Below, piece after piece: positions 1-7,562 of a DNA stretch of 23,981 bases (position 1 is its first letter; each line of letters begins with the position of its first letter). Made by a program: the position numbers and the translations under genes. The notes below the pieces were generated by a model that saw only the letters and a program-made list of their open reading frames with translations, searched no databases and was not told where the DNA came from. Source of the DNA: an uncultured Actinoplanes sp. (GTDB lineage Bacteria > Actinomycetota > Actinomycetes > Mycobacteriales > Micromonosporaceae); assembly GCF_934643405.1 (NCBI RefSeq), contig NZ_CAKUCL010000091.1:1-23981 (forward strand). The letters are read 5' to 3'.

Positions 1-342
1 TCGCCGTCGTTCAACTGGAAGCGCAACCTCGACGACGCCGACATCGCCCGGTTCCAGAAGGAGCTCGGCGCGATGGGTTACAAGTTCCAGTTCGTCACGC
101 TGGCCGGGTTCCACGCGCTGAACCATTCGATGTTCGAGCTGGCCAAGGGCTACGCCACCGACGGCATGACCGCGTACGTGAAGCTGCAGGAGGCGGAGTT
201 CGCGGCCGAGGCCGACGGTTACACCGCGACCAAGCACCAGGCAGAGGTCGGCACCGGCTACTTCGACGCCGTGTCCACCGCCCTCAACCCGGACAGTTCC
301 ACCACCGCGCTGCGCGGTTCGACCGAGACGGAGCAGTTCTGA
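1..342 (+). CDS. aceA: Isocitrate lyase, C-terminal part (5' truncated by window edge)
   Basis: Cleaves isocitrate to glyoxylate and succinate, the first step of the glyoxylate bypass, in the cytoplasm. The reading frame is open from base 1, so the gene starts outside the window; 113 residues are visible. The first visible residues, SPSFNWKRNLDDADIARF, belong to the conserved NCSPSFNW active-site segment that binds the substrate carboxylates. They are followed by GYKFQFVTLAGFHALN, which carries the conserved active-site Thr, and by the family's C-terminal GYTATKHQAEVGTGYFD and SSTTALRGSTETEQF tail. The 3' end is complete and ordinary. The TGA stop shares its A with the ATG of malate synthase (TGATG), so the two bypass enzymes are translationally coupled. 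No promoter is visible because the 5' end is missing. Family assignment is very secure. Confidence 0.96.
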   Translation, partial: SPSFNWKRNLDDADIARFQKELGAMGYKFQFVTLAGFHALNHSMFELAKGYATDGMTAYVKLQEAEFAAEADGYTATKHQAEVGTGYFDAVSTALNPDSSTTALRGSTETEQF

Positions 343-1967
343 TGGGTGGCGAGGAGATCACGCTCACCGGTACGGCCGAGGGCCGGTACGCCGAGATCCT
401 GACCCCGGAGGCGATCGCGTTCGTGGCCGCGCTGGACCGCGAGTTCGGCGCCCGCCGCGTGCAGTTGCTGGAACGGCGGCGGCGCCGGCGGACCACCCGC
501 ACCACCGAGCTGGACTTCCTGCCGTCGACCGCGGCGATCCGCGACGACGCCTCGTGGCAGGTGGCGCCGCCCGCGCCGGATCTGAGGGACCGGCGGGTGG
601 AGATCACCGGCCCGCCGGAGCGGAAGATGACGGTCAACGCGCTGAACTCCGGCGCGAAGGTGTGGATGGCCGACTTCGAGGACGCCACGTCGCCGACCTG
701 GGAGAACGTGGTGCTCGGCCAGCTGAACCTGCGGGACGCCCTGGACGGGTCGCTGGACTTCACCGCCGCCGACGGCCGCGAGTACCGGGTGGGCGCCGAG
801 CTGCCGACGATCATGGTGCGTCCGCGCGGCTGGCACCTGCCCGAGTGCCACCTGCGCATCGGCGGCCGCGCCGTCTCGGCGTCGCTGTTCGACTTCGGCC
901 TCTACATGTTCCACAGCGCGCGCCGGCAGCTGGAGCGCGGCAGCGGACCGTACTTCTACCTGCCGAAACTGGAGTCCCATCTCGAGGCGCGGCTGTGGAA
1001 CGACGTTTTCGTGTACGCGCAGGACCAGCTCGGCATTCCCTCCGGGACGATACGGGCGACCGTCCTCATCGAGACGATCACCGCCGCGTTCGAGATGGAC
1101 GAGATCCTGTACGAGCTGCGCGAGCACTCGGCCGGCCTGAACGCGGGCCGCTGGGACTACCTGTTCAGCATGATCAAGAACCGGCCGGACGTGGTGCTGC
1201 CCGAACGTTCGCAGGTCACCATGACCGCGCCGTTCATGCGCGCGTACACCGAGCTGCTCGTGCGCACCTGTCACCGGCGCGGCGCCCACGCGATCGGCGG
1301 CATGGCCGCGGTGGTGCCCAGCCGGGACCCGGTCGCCGCGAAGCGCGCCCTCAACCAGGTGCGCCAGGACAAGCGGCGCGAGGTCGGCGACGGCTTCGAC
1401 GGGTCCTGGGTGGCGCATCCGGGCCTGGTCGCCACCTGCCGCGACGTGTTCGACCAGTGGCTCGGCGACGAGCCGCACCAGATCGTCCGCAAGCGCGACG
1501 ACGTGCGCGTCACCGCGGCCGACCTGCTCGACGTGCGCTCGCCGGGAGTGCAGGTGAGCGAGGTGGCGCTGCGCACCAACGTCAGCGTCGCGCTGCGGTA
1601 CGTGGCGGCCTGGCTCGGCGGGCGCGGCGCGGTCGCGCTCGGCGGCCTCATGGAGGACGCCGCAACCGCGGAGATCTGCCGTGCCCAGCTGTGGCAGTGG
1701 ATCGCCACCGGCACCCCGACCGACTACGGCGTGCCGGTCAGCGCCGCGCTGGTCACCCGGATGCTGCGCGAGGAGCTGGACGTGCTCAGCGAGACCGGCG
1801 CGCTCGACGAGGAGTCGGCCCGCCGGTTCTCCCAGGCGCGCACGCTGCTGGTCGTGCTGCTGACCGAACGGACCTGCCCCGAGTTCCTGACCCTGCCCGC
1901 CTACCTCAGGCACCTGGCCGGCCGGTCCGGGACACCGGTGAGCGACCAGGCGGCGGTCGCGGCCTGA
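342..1967 (+). CDS. aceB: Malate synthase A
   Basis: Condenses glyoxylate with acetyl-CoA to give malate, completing the glyoxylate bypass; cytoplasmic. The product is 541 residues, the usual length for the A isoform (the G isoform is about 720). Visible family signatures are MADFEDATSPTW at about residue 109, MVRPRGWHLPE at about 158 with the conserved Arg, and the malate synthase signature REHSAGLNAGRWDYLF at 260-275. The ATG overlaps the aceA stop (TGATG), which fixes the start. A short Arg-rich stretch at about residues 45-51 looks like a local oddity in the N-terminal region. The gene ends at a strong hairpin, so aceA-aceB appear to form a complete transcription unit at their 3' end. Assignment is secure. 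Confidence 0.96.
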   Translation: MGGEEITLTGTAEGRYAEILTPEAIAFVAALDREFGARRVQLLERRRRRRTTRTTELDFLPSTAAIRDDASWQVAPPAPDLRDRRVEITGPPERKMTVNALNSGAKVWMADFEDATSPTWENVVLGQLNLRDALDGSLDFTAADGREYRVGAELPTIMVRPRGWHLPECHLRIGGRAVSASLFDFGLYMFHSARRQLERGSGPYFYLPKLESHLEARLWNDVFVYAQDQLGIPSGTIRATVLIETITAAFEMDEILYELREHSAGLNAGRWDYLFSMIKNRPDVVLPERSQVTMTAPFMRAYTELLVRTCHRRGAHAIGGMAAVVPSRDPVAAKRALNQVRQDKRREVGDGFDGSWVAHPGLVATCRDVFDQWLGDEPHQIVRKRDDVRVTAADLLDVRSPGVQVSEVALRTNVSVALRYVAAWLGGRGAVALGGLMEDAATAEICRAQLWQWIATGTPTDYGVPVSAALVTRMLREELDVLSETGALDEESARRFSQARTLLVVLLTERTCPEFLTLPAYLRHLAGRSGTPVSDQAAVAA

Positions 1968-1975
1968 TCCGGTCC

Positions 1976-2014
1976 ACGGCGGCGCGATCCCCGGTTCGGG
2001 GGTCGCGCCGCCGT
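1976..2014 (+). terminator. Intrinsic-type hairpin after aceB
   Basis: A 17-bp stem (acggcggcgcgatcccc against gggggtcgcgccgccgt, one T·G wobble) closes a 5-nt loop, starting 9 nt after the malate synthase stop. There is no long T-run, as is common for actinobacterial terminators. It should end the aceA-aceB transcript. Confidence 0.8.
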
Positions 2015-2142
2015 CGTCCCCGCTCCGGGCGCTCGGAGGCGGCGGCCTTGCGGGCACCGGCCGGTCGTGCGCGACGCGGGTGTTCTTCGGCGACCGGTGG
2101 GATGCTGAGGGTCGACCCGATCCACCGCCGGGAGGGACCGCG

Positions 2143-3645
2143 ATGCACCCGCTCACCGCCTCGACACTGTCGTCACCGCCGGCCGGCCTGGCCGTCCCGG
2201 CCTACGACCGCTCCGCGCTGCGGACCGGCATCGTGCACTTCGGCGTGGGCGGTTTCCACCGCGCGCACCAGGCGATGTATCTGGATCGCCTGATGAACGA
2301 CGGCAAGGCGCTGGACTGGGCCGTCTGCGGGGTCGGGGTGATGGCCGCCGACCAGCGCATGCGCGACGTGCTCACCGCGCAGGACGGTCTCTACACATTG
2401 GTCGTCAAGGCCCCCGACGGCACGGTGGACGCCCGGGTCATCGGCTCGATCAAGGAGTACCTGTTCGCCCCGGACGACCCGGAGGCGGTCATCGAGAAGA
2501 TGGCGGGTCCCGACGTACGGGTGGTGTCGCTCACGGTCACCGAGGGCGGCTACAACGTCAACGCGGTCACCGGCGAGTTCATGGCGGACAATCCCGACGT
2601 GCGGCACGACCTGGAGCCCGGCGCCGTGCCCCGCACGACGTTCGGCCTGATCACCGCGGCCCTGCAACGTCGCCGTGACCGGGGGCTGCCCCCGTTCACG
2701 ATCATGAGTTGCGACAACATCCAGGGCAACGGTGACGTCGCACGGCGCAGCTTCGTCGCGTTCGCCCTGCTGCGGGACGCGGACCTGGGGTCGTACGTGG
2801 AAAGCTCCGTGCGTTTCCCGAACAGCATGGTGGACCGGATCACGCCGGTGACCACCGACGACGACCGGGAGCTGGTGCGCAGCAGCTTCGGCGTCGACGA
2901 CGGCTGGCCGGTGGTGTGCGAGCCGTTCACCCAGTGGGCGCTGGAGGACAGCTTCGGCGCCGGGCGGCCCCCGTTCGAGGACGTGGGCGTGCAGGTGGTC
3001 GCGGACGTCGAACCGTACGAGCTGATGAAGTTGCGCCTGCTCAACGCCTCGCATCAGGCGCTGTGCTACTTCGGCTACCTGGCCGGCTACCGCCTGGTGC
3101 ACGACGTCGCGCAGGACGAGCTGTTCGCCCGTTTCCTGCTGTCCTACATGGAGCGTGAGGCCACTCCCACGCTGGAGCCGGTGCCCGGCGTGGACCTGCG
3201 CGCATACCAGCACCAGCTGATCGACCGCTTCTCCAACGCGCAGGTGAAGGACACGGTGGCCCGCCTGTGCGCGGAGAGCTCCGACCGCATCCCGAAGTGG
3301 CTGCTGCCGGTGATCCGCCACAACCTCGACACCGGCGGCGAGATCCTGCTGGCGACCGCGGTGGTGGCGTCCTGGGCGCGGTACGCCGAGGGTGTCGACG
3401 AGCACGGCCGCCCGATCGAGGTGGTCGACCGCCTGCGCGACACTCTCATGGCGACGGCCCGTCAGCAGGACCACGACCCGCTGGCGTTCCTGCGCAACCG
3501 GGACCTGTTCGGCGACCTGATCGACAACGAGCGTTTCGTGTCGACGTACCGCTCGGTGCTGTCCAGCCTGCACCACAAGGGCGCCCGGGCGACCCTGGAG
3601 GACCTGATGGCCACGACGGCGCCGGCCGCGGGCGGCGCCGGCTGA
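2143..3645 (+). CDS. Mannitol 2-dehydrogenase family oxidoreductase
   Basis: Long-chain polyol dehydrogenase of the mannitol dehydrogenase family, probably interconverting D-mannitol and D-fructose with NAD; cytoplasmic. The product is 500 residues, typical of the family. The N-terminal nucleotide-binding signature is HFGVGGFHRAHQAMYLD. The catalytic set K296, N301 and H304 lies in MKLRLLNASHQAL with the spacing of the Pseudomonas enzyme (Lys295/Asn300/His303). The start at 2143 is preferred because ggaggg lies 6-7 nt upstream and homology begins soon after; an in-frame ATG at 2080 would add 21 residues of low-complexity sequence. It is transcribed alone behind the aceB terminator. No polyol transporter or regulator sits beside it, so the substrate is not fixed by context. 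Arabinitol, altronate or fructuronate oxidoreductases share this fold and remain possible. Confidence 0.9.
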   Translation: MHPLTASTLSSPPAGLAVPAYDRSALRTGIVHFGVGGFHRAHQAMYLDRLMNDGKALDWAVCGVGVMAADQRMRDVLTAQDGLYTLVVKAPDGTVDARVIGSIKEYLFAPDDPEAVIEKMAGPDVRVVSLTVTEGGYNVNAVTGEFMADNPDVRHDLEPGAVPRTTFGLITAALQRRRDRGLPPFTIMSCDNIQGNGDVARRSFVAFALLRDADLGSYVESSVRFPNSMVDRITPVTTDDDRELVRSSFGVDDGWPVVCEPFTQWALEDSFGAGRPPFEDVGVQVVADVEPYELMKLRLLNASHQALCYFGYLAGYRLVHDVAQDELFARFLLSYMEREATPTLEPVPGVDLRAYQHQLIDRFSNAQVKDTVARLCAESSDRIPKWLLPVIRHNLDTGGEILLATAVVASWARYAEGVDEHGRPIEVVDRLRDTLMATARQQDHDPLAFLRNRDLFGDLIDNERFVSTYRSVLSSLHHKGARATLEDLMATTAPAAGGAG

Positions 3646-3663
3646 GCCGGGTGGGAGGCGCGG

Positions 3664-4317
3664 TCAGAAGCGGGCCAGGATCTGCGGCAACGGGGCGTCG
3701 GCGGCGGAGCGCAGGATCAGATCGGCGGCGGTGAAACGCGACGCCGGGAGGTGGGCGTTCGGGATCGCCACGCACCGCAGCCCCGCCGCCTGCGCGGCGG
3801 CCACGCCATGCGGAGTGTCCTCGAAGGCCAGCGCCGACGACGGGTCCACGCCCAGGCGCTGCAGCGCGAGCCGGTACACCGCGGGGTCCGGCTTGTGGGC
3901 GGTCACCTCGTCGCCGCAGGCGAGGACGTCGAAACGGGCCAGCAGGCCGGCGCGGGACAGGTGGCCGGCCACCCACGGCGTACGGGAACTGCTGGCCACC
4001 GCCAGGCGCAGGCCCAGCGACGCGGCGGAGGCCAGCAGGGCGGGGATGCCGGGGGCGGGGCCCAGCGTACGGTGCAGGGCGTCGCGGAAGGCGGTCCGGC
4101 GGGCGTGACTGGCCGCGCGGTCGTAGCCCGCGCCCACGGCCGCGGCCAGCTGGGCGTATTTCTCCTCGGACAGATCGCCGCCGTGGTCGGCGAAGAAGGT
4201 CGTCTCGTCCAGGGTCAGGCCGTGCCGGCGCCACTCGTGACGCCAGCTCTCCAGCAGGGTGGTCTCGGTGTCCATTAGCAGACCGTCGAAGTCCAGGATC
4301 AGGGCCTTGATCGTCAC
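3664..4317 (-). CDS. HAD-family hydrolase (beta-phosphoglucomutase/phosphatase-like)
   Basis: Cytoplasmic haloacid dehalogenase-fold phosphohydrolase or phosphomutase; the substrate cannot be told from sequence. The product is 217 residues. Motif I is ILDFDGLLMDTE with nucleophile D9 and general acid/base D11. A helical cap domain follows. Motif II is VASSSRTPW, motif III is the Lys in AHKPDP and motif IV is FEDTPHGV. The cap size and motif I resemble beta-phosphoglucomutase and 2-deoxyglucose-6-phosphatase-like enzymes. The chosen start is GTG at 4317, directly ahead of the first beta strand; an in-frame ATG upstream at 4674 would overlap the FBP gene and add residues with no family resemblance. 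It converges on the mannitol dehydrogenase with an 18-nt gap. The sequence CACACT sits 6 nt before the GTG and could be a weak −10 of a leaderless transcript. Confidence 0.88.
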   Translation of the reverse strand: MTIKALILDFDGLLMDTETTLLESWRHEWRRHGLTLDETTFFADHGGDLSEEKYAQLAAAVGAGYDRAASHARRTAFRDALHRTLGPAPGIPALLASAASLGLRLAVASSSRTPWVAGHLSRAGLLARFDVLACGDEVTAHKPDPAVYRLALQRLGVDPSSALAFEDTPHGVAAAQAAGLRCVAIPNAHLPASRFTAADLILRSAADAPLPQILARF

Positions 4318-4346
4318 GGGCTCAGTGTGCCCGGGACCGGTCCGGG

Positions 4347-4385
4347 CCGGTGCGCCCGGGCCTGCCGGCCGGGCCGCGGCACCGG
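4347..4385 (-). terminator. Possible hairpin terminator downstream of the FBP-domain gene
   Basis: Nested GC-only arms can pair: ccggtgc (4347-4353) with gcaccgg (4379-4385), continuing with gcccgg (4354-4359) and ccgggc (4369-4374), with a 4-nt bulge on one side. It lies in the 101-nt gap between the FBP-domain gene and the HAD gene, both minus strand. No T-run is present and this GC content favours chance pairing. Confidence 0.35.
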
Positions 4386-4418
4386 TGGGCCGGCGGCACC
4401 GGGGCGCGGCTGTTGCGG

Positions 4419-4910
4419 TCAGCCGGCCACGCGCTTGACGAAGGCGCTCACGTGGGACAGGGCCCGGTCGGCGCGCTCGGCGACGGTCAGCGACTCCTCC
4501 TGCCGTACCAGACGCCCCCGGGGTTGCCGTTTGCCGCGCAGGTAGAGCGAGCAGGCCAGGTCGGAGCAGAGGTATTCGCCGACAGAGTTGCCCTGGCGCC
4601 CGGCGGCGCCGGCCAGCGGCGCGACGAACAGGGTGACGCCGTCGGCGCTGTGCTGGGTGAGGCAGGCGCGGCACATGCTGGAGCGGGTCAGGCCGGCGCG
4701 CTGGGGCTCGGGGCGGCGCAGCACGATGCCGGCCAGGCCGGGCACGACGAGCACCGACCGCAGCGGGGCGCCGGGGTCGGTCCAGCCGAGGAAGTCCAGG
4801 TCGGCCCAGGGCAGGCCGGGGAAGCCCGGCGGGAGCTTGATCCGGCTCGCCTCGCCCTTGCTGCAGTTGACCAGCGACGCGCGGATCCCGGCCTCGGTGA
4901 GTGGTTCCAT
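4419..4910 (-). CDS. FBP-domain protein, FusB/FusC-type treble-clef zinc finger
   Basis: A 163-residue cytoplasmic protein resembling the C-terminal zinc-finger domain of the staphylococcal EF-G-binding proteins FusB/FusC (FBP family). Four cysteines form the likely zinc site: C80 and C83 in MCRACLTQ, and C115 and C120 in YLCSDLACSLYLRG. The N-terminal segment (LTEAGIRASLVNCSKGEASRI) and the LGWTDP region are typical of the many stand-alone actinobacterial members. In FusB/FusC this fold contacts EF-G and rescues it from fusidic acid on the ribosome. By analogy this protein may act on translation, but that is inference. It is transcribed alone from a promoter that places the transcript start at or next to the ATG. 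It diverges from the LPMO gene across a 135-nt gap. Confidence 0.8.
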   Translation of the reverse strand: MEPLTEAGIRASLVNCSKGEASRIKLPPGFPGLPWADLDFLGWTDPGAPLRSVLVVPGLAGIVLRRPEPQRAGLTRSSMCRACLTQHSADGVTLFVAPLAGAAGRQGNSVGEYLCSDLACSLYLRGKRQPRGRLVRQEESLTVAERADRALSHVSAFVKRVAG

Positions 4911-4946
4911 CCCGGCGACGCTAGCGGCGCCGGCACGGCCGGTCAG
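4911..4946 (-). promoter_or_regulatory. Promoter of the FBP-domain gene, near-leaderless
   Basis: On the minus strand, CTGACC (4946-4941) is followed by a 17-nt spacer and TAGCGT (4923-4918), then 7 nt to the ATG at 4910. The −35 resembles TTGACC and the −10 fits TANNNT. The geometry predicts transcription starting at or one base before the ATG, i.e. a leaderless mRNA. No Shine-Dalgarno sequence is present. Confidence 0.6.
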
Positions 4947-4965
4947 CCGAATTACCGGCAACGTA

Positions 4966-5010
4966 TTGAAAACCGTCTCTGTGCGGTATTTACTGTTAAC
5001 ACTCTTTAAC
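4966..5010 (+). promoter_or_regulatory. AT-rich candidate promoter region of the LPMO gene
   Basis: This is one of the most AT-rich stretches of the window. TTGAAA (4966-4971) could serve as −35 and TACTGT (4991-4996) as −10, but the 19-bp spacer is long. Immediately downstream, TTAAC occurs twice with a 10-bp period (4996-5000 and 5006-5010), which could be a regulator site. Assignment of the exact boxes is tentative. Confidence 0.4.
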
Positions 5011-5045
5011 GCAGTCCGCCGTCCCCCACCGGCGCAAGGAGAGAC

Positions 5046-5804
5046 ATGAAACGGAGATTCGCGCTTCCCGCACTCACCGCCGGCACGCTCATGGCATCCC
5101 TGTTCGTCGCCGTGAGCCCCGCCTCCGCGCACGGCTACATCTCGTCCCCGCCCAGCCGCCAGGCCAACTGCGCCAGCGGCGCGGTCGCCGGCTGCGGCGA
5201 CATCGTCTACGAGCCGCAGAGCGTCGAGGCCCCGAAGGGCTCGACGCAGTGCAACGGCGGCGGCAGCCGGTTCGCCGTGCTCAACGACAACAGCCGCAAC
5301 TGGCCGGCCGCGAGCGTCGGGCAGACCGTCACGTTCAGCTGGGTGCTCACCGCCCGGCACTCCACCAGCACGTGGGAGTACTTCATCGGCAACACGCTGC
5401 TCGCCTCGTTCAACGACGGCGGCGCGCAGCCCGGCGCCACCAAGCAGCACACGGTCAGCATGCGCGGCTTCACCGGCCGGCAGACCGTGCTCGCCCGGTG
5501 GAACATCGCCGACACGGTCAACGCCTTCTACTCGTGCGTCGACCTCAACATCGGCGGCGGGGGCGGCACCACGCCACCGACCACCCCGCCGACCAGGCCG
5601 CCCACGACCCCGCCGACCACCACCCCGCCGACCACGCCGCCCACCAGCAACCCACCGGCGAGCGGGACGTGGCGGGCGGGCACCGCGTACCGGGTGGGCG
5701 ACACCGTCACCTACAACGGGGTGTCGTACCGCTGCCGGCAGGCGCACACCGCGATCGCCGGCTGGGAACCGCCGAACGTCCCGGCCCTGTGGGAACGCGT
5801 CTAG
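5046..5804 (+). CDS. AA10 lytic polysaccharide monooxygenase with C-terminal CBM5/12
   Basis: Secreted copper monooxygenase that oxidatively cleaves chitin or cellulose chains; the CBM suggests chitin. The product is 252 residues. A signal peptide ends at ASA28, exposing H29 (HGYISSPPSR) as the N-terminal half of the copper histidine brace. The second brace histidine is H105 in TARHSTSTWEYF, and F161 in NAFYSCVDLNI fits the axial aromatic. Four cysteines (42, 50, 69, 164) can form the usual two disulfides. Residues about 170-206 are a Gly then Thr/Pro linker. Residues about 207-252 are a CBM5/12 with W209, W240 and W249. The start is fixed by aaggaga just upstream of the ATG. The stop region overlaps the next gene by 16 nt. 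No DasR-like or chitinase-type operator is visible upstream. Confidence 0.95.
   Translation: MKRRFALPALTAGTLMASLFVAVSPASAHGYISSPPSRQANCASGAVAGCGDIVYEPQSVEAPKGSTQCNGGGSRFAVLNDNSRNWPAASVGQTVTFSWVLTARHSTSTWEYFIGNTLLASFNDGGAQPGATKQHTVSMRGFTGRQTVLARWNIADTVNAFYSCVDLNIGGGGGTTPPTTPPTRPPTTPPTTTPPTTPPTSNPPASGTWRAGTAYRVGDTVTYNGVSYRCRQAHTAIAGWEPPNVPALWERV
5555..5660 (+). repeat. Thr-Pro linker-encoding tandem repeat inside the LPMO gene
   Basis: Imperfect tandem copies of a short unit such as accaccccgccg encode about seven T(T/R)PP blocks joining the catalytic domain to the CBM. Copies differ mainly at third codon positions. Such repeats are prone to length change by slippage. Confidence 0.75.
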
Positions 5805-6388
5805 CCGTCCAGGCCGCGCTGGCCCTGCTGGTCCTGGTCTCCGGCTGCGCATCGCAGCCGGGGACCGTCGCGCGGCCGGGGATCGCGCCGCCGCCGGACA
5901 CCGCGCCGGCGGCCGGGCCCGCGTTCAACGCCACGGACGTGATGTTCCTGCAGATGGGGCTCGCGCAGATCGCCGAGGGCGACGAGCTGGCGGCGCTGAC
6001 CGAGCAGCGCGCGAACGGCGCGGCGCTGCGGGCCGTGGCCGGCGAGCTGCGCGCGCAGTGGCGCGACGAGTCGGGCACCATGCGGCGCTGGCTTCTCGGC
6101 TGGCGGCAGCCGCTGACCGCGGACCCGTCGGCGGGCGCCCACGCGGGGCACGGCGACCTGCACCGGCTGCGGCCCGCCGACCTGGCGGAACTGCGCGGAT
6201 CACCGGCAACGGCTTTCGACCGTACGGCGTCCGCCCTGCTCCTCGGCCATCTGGGCAACTGTGTCGAGACCGGCCGGATGGAGACCGCCGGCGGCGCCTA
6301 CCCACCCGCGCGTGCCCTCGCCCGCTCGATCACCGACCGGCGACAGGCGCAGGTGCGAACCCTGCTCACCATGGCCGCCGCGGGCTGA
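5789..6388 (+). CDS. DUF305-like lipoprotein, degenerate in family histidines
   Basis: A 199-residue predicted lipoprotein. A hydrophobic stretch ends in the lipobox LVSGC with C20 as the lipidated residue, followed by a Pro/Ala-rich tether to about residue 44. The rest resembles the two-repeat DUF305 four-helix fold: FNATDVMFLQM at 46, the SGTMRRWLLGW segment at 95-105, and AFDRTASALLLGHLGN at 142-157. Family members normally carry a His-His pair in each repeat (MMIPHH-type and MIxHH-type). Here the first is replaced (LAQI) and the second is reduced to a single H (GHL). Other histidines cluster at GAHAGHGDLH (116-125). The GTG start at 5789 lies inside the end of the LPMO gene, a 16-nt overlap that implies co-expression. 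Some DUF305 proteins bind copper; whether this one does is unknown. Confidence 0.7.
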   Translation: MGTRLAVQAALALLVLVSGCASQPGTVARPGIAPPPDTAPAAGPAFNATDVMFLQMGLAQIAEGDELAALTEQRANGAALRAVAGELRAQWRDESGTMRRWLLGWRQPLTADPSAGAHAGHGDLHRLRPADLAELRGSPATAFDRTASALLLGHLGNCVETGRMETAGGAYPPARALARSITDRRQAQVRTLLTMAAAG

Positions 6389-6402
6389 CTATCGTCACCG
6401 GC

Positions 6403-6927
6403 ATGCCCGAGTTGATCGAGCCGACCACGCGGCTGCGCGAGCAGTGGCTCGCGTCGTACCGGGAGTGGCCGCCGGGCGTGCACATCGACGGCGCCGGCCT
6501 CGCCGCCACCGACGACGTCGAGTCGCCGGAGGGCTTCGCCGCCTGGGTCGCGCGGCTGCGCCGGGCCGAGGACCGCAGCATCCCGCCGGACGCGGGCTGG
6601 GTGCACACCACCTACCGCTGGATCACCGACGGCGACCGGCACCTGGGCGCCATCGCGCTGCGTCACGACCTCAACGACTTCCTGCGGGAGGTCGGCGGGC
6701 ACATCGGGTACGGCGTCCGCCCCTCCGAACGCGGCCGCGGGCACGCCACCTTCGCCCTGGCCCGCACCCTCGACGCGGCGCGCGAGCTCGGCCTCGGCCG
6801 GGTGCTGATCACCTGCCGGGCGCAGAACATCGCGTCGGCCCGCACGATCGAACGCGCCGGCGGCGTTCTCGAGGACGTCCGCGACACCGACCTGGGCGCG
6901 ATCCGCCGGTACTGGATCGAGCTCTAG
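6403..6927 (+). CDS. GNAT-family N-acetyltransferase
   Basis: A 174-residue cytoplasmic acetyltransferase of unknown substrate. The acetyl-CoA-binding motif A is VRPSERGRGHATFALARTL (residues 106-124), matching the R/Q-x-x-G-x-G/A loop, and follows the beta strand GGHIGYG. C-terminal to it, ITCRAQNIASARTIERAGG (residues 136-154) is the typical motif B with the conserved Asn and the RxxExxGF-like segment. The size and profile fit small-molecule or protein N-acetyltransferases of the general actinobacterial type. It starts 14 nt after the lipoprotein gene on the same strand, with no clear terminator between, so it may be the third gene of the LPMO transcript. Its TAG stop lies in CTAG, which also gives the stop of the convergent response regulator. 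Confidence 0.85.
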   Translation: MPELIEPTTRLREQWLASYREWPPGVHIDGAGLAATDDVESPEGFAAWVARLRRAEDRSIPPDAGWVHTTYRWITDGDRHLGAIALRHDLNDFLREVGGHIGYGVRPSERGRGHATFALARTLDAARELGLGRVLITCRAQNIASARTIERAGGVLEDVRDTDLGAIRRYWIEL

Positions 6928-7562
6928 CCGACCAGCCGGCGCTCCCAGGCCCACGCGGCCACCTCGACCCGGTTGCGGGTGCTGAGCTTGGTGTGGACGC
7001 TGCCCAGGTGCGTCTTGACCGTGCCGACCGAGATGAACAGCTGGTTGGCGATCTCCGCGTTGGTCAGGCCGCGGGCGGCCAGCTTCACCACGTCCAGCTC
7101 GCGCGGCGACAACCCGCCGTCGTCCTCGGCCGGCGCGGGCGGCGACAGGTGCTCCAGCAGCCGCACCGTGATCGACGGGCTGATCAGCGCGTCCCCGGAG
7201 ACCGCGGCGCGCACCGCCTCGATCAGCAGCGCCGGCCCGGAGTCCTTCAGCAGGAACCCGGCCGCGCCGTTGCGCAGCGCCCGGTGCACGTACTCGTCCA
7301 GGTCGAAGGTGGTCACCACGACCACCTTCACCGGGTCGGCCACCCCGGGCTCGGCCAGCAGCCGCAACGCCTCCAGGCCGTCCATCTTCGGCATCCGGAT
7401 GTCCAGCAGCGCCACGTCCGGTTTCAGCTTGCGGGCCAGCGCCACCGCCTCCACGCCGTCGGCCGCCTCGCCGACGACCTCCATGTCCGGCTGCGCGCCG
7501 ATGATCATGCCGAAGCCGGTGCGGACCATGGCCTGGTCGTCGGCGATGAGGACGCGGATCAA
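6924..7562 (-). CDS. NarL/LuxR-family response regulator
   Basis: DNA-binding response regulator of 212 residues, partner of the adjacent histidine kinase. The receiver domain (about 1-125) has the acidic pair D8/D9, phosphoacceptor D54 in LLDIRMPKMDG and K106 in LLKDS. The C-terminal LuxR-type helix-turn-helix (about 148-210) contains LSPRELDVVKLAARGLTNAE and SVGTVKTHLGSVHTKL. The TTG start overlaps the kinase stop as TTGA, with aaggtga ending 5 nt upstream, so translation is coupled to the kinase. The gene order kinase-regulator with a divergent ABC exporter suggests the pair controls that exporter, which is inference from position. The stop is shared with the GNAT gene through the CTAG palindrome. 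Confidence 0.93.
   Translation of the reverse strand: MIRVLIADDQAMVRTGFGMIIGAQPDMEVVGEAADGVEAVALARKLKPDVALLDIRMPKMDGLEALRLLAEPGVADPVKVVVVTTFDLDEYVHRALRNGAAGFLLKDSGPALLIEAVRAAVSGDALISPSITVRLLEHLSPPAPAEDDGGLSPRELDVVKLAARGLTNAEIANQLFISVGTVKTHLGSVHTKLSTRNRVEVAAWAWERRLVG

Noticed and set aside
2080..2142. Upstream ATG start for the mannitol dehydrogenase
   Set aside because: It adds 21 residues without family similarity, while the ATG at 2143 has a good ribosome site (ggaggg) right before it.
258..2156. Long minus-strand open frame opposite aceB
   Set aside because: It lies over a secure malate synthase gene and translates to low-complexity sequence without any family feature.
3638..3650. Small hairpin ccggctgagccgg at the end of the mannitol dehydrogenase gene
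   Set aside because: The stem is only 5 bp with a 3-nt loop, too weak to call a terminator.
4911..5045. DasR or chitinase-type operator upstream of the LPMO gene
   Set aside because: I looked for TGGTCTAGACCA-like dyads or direct repeats and found none; only a weak promoter and TTAAC repeats are present.
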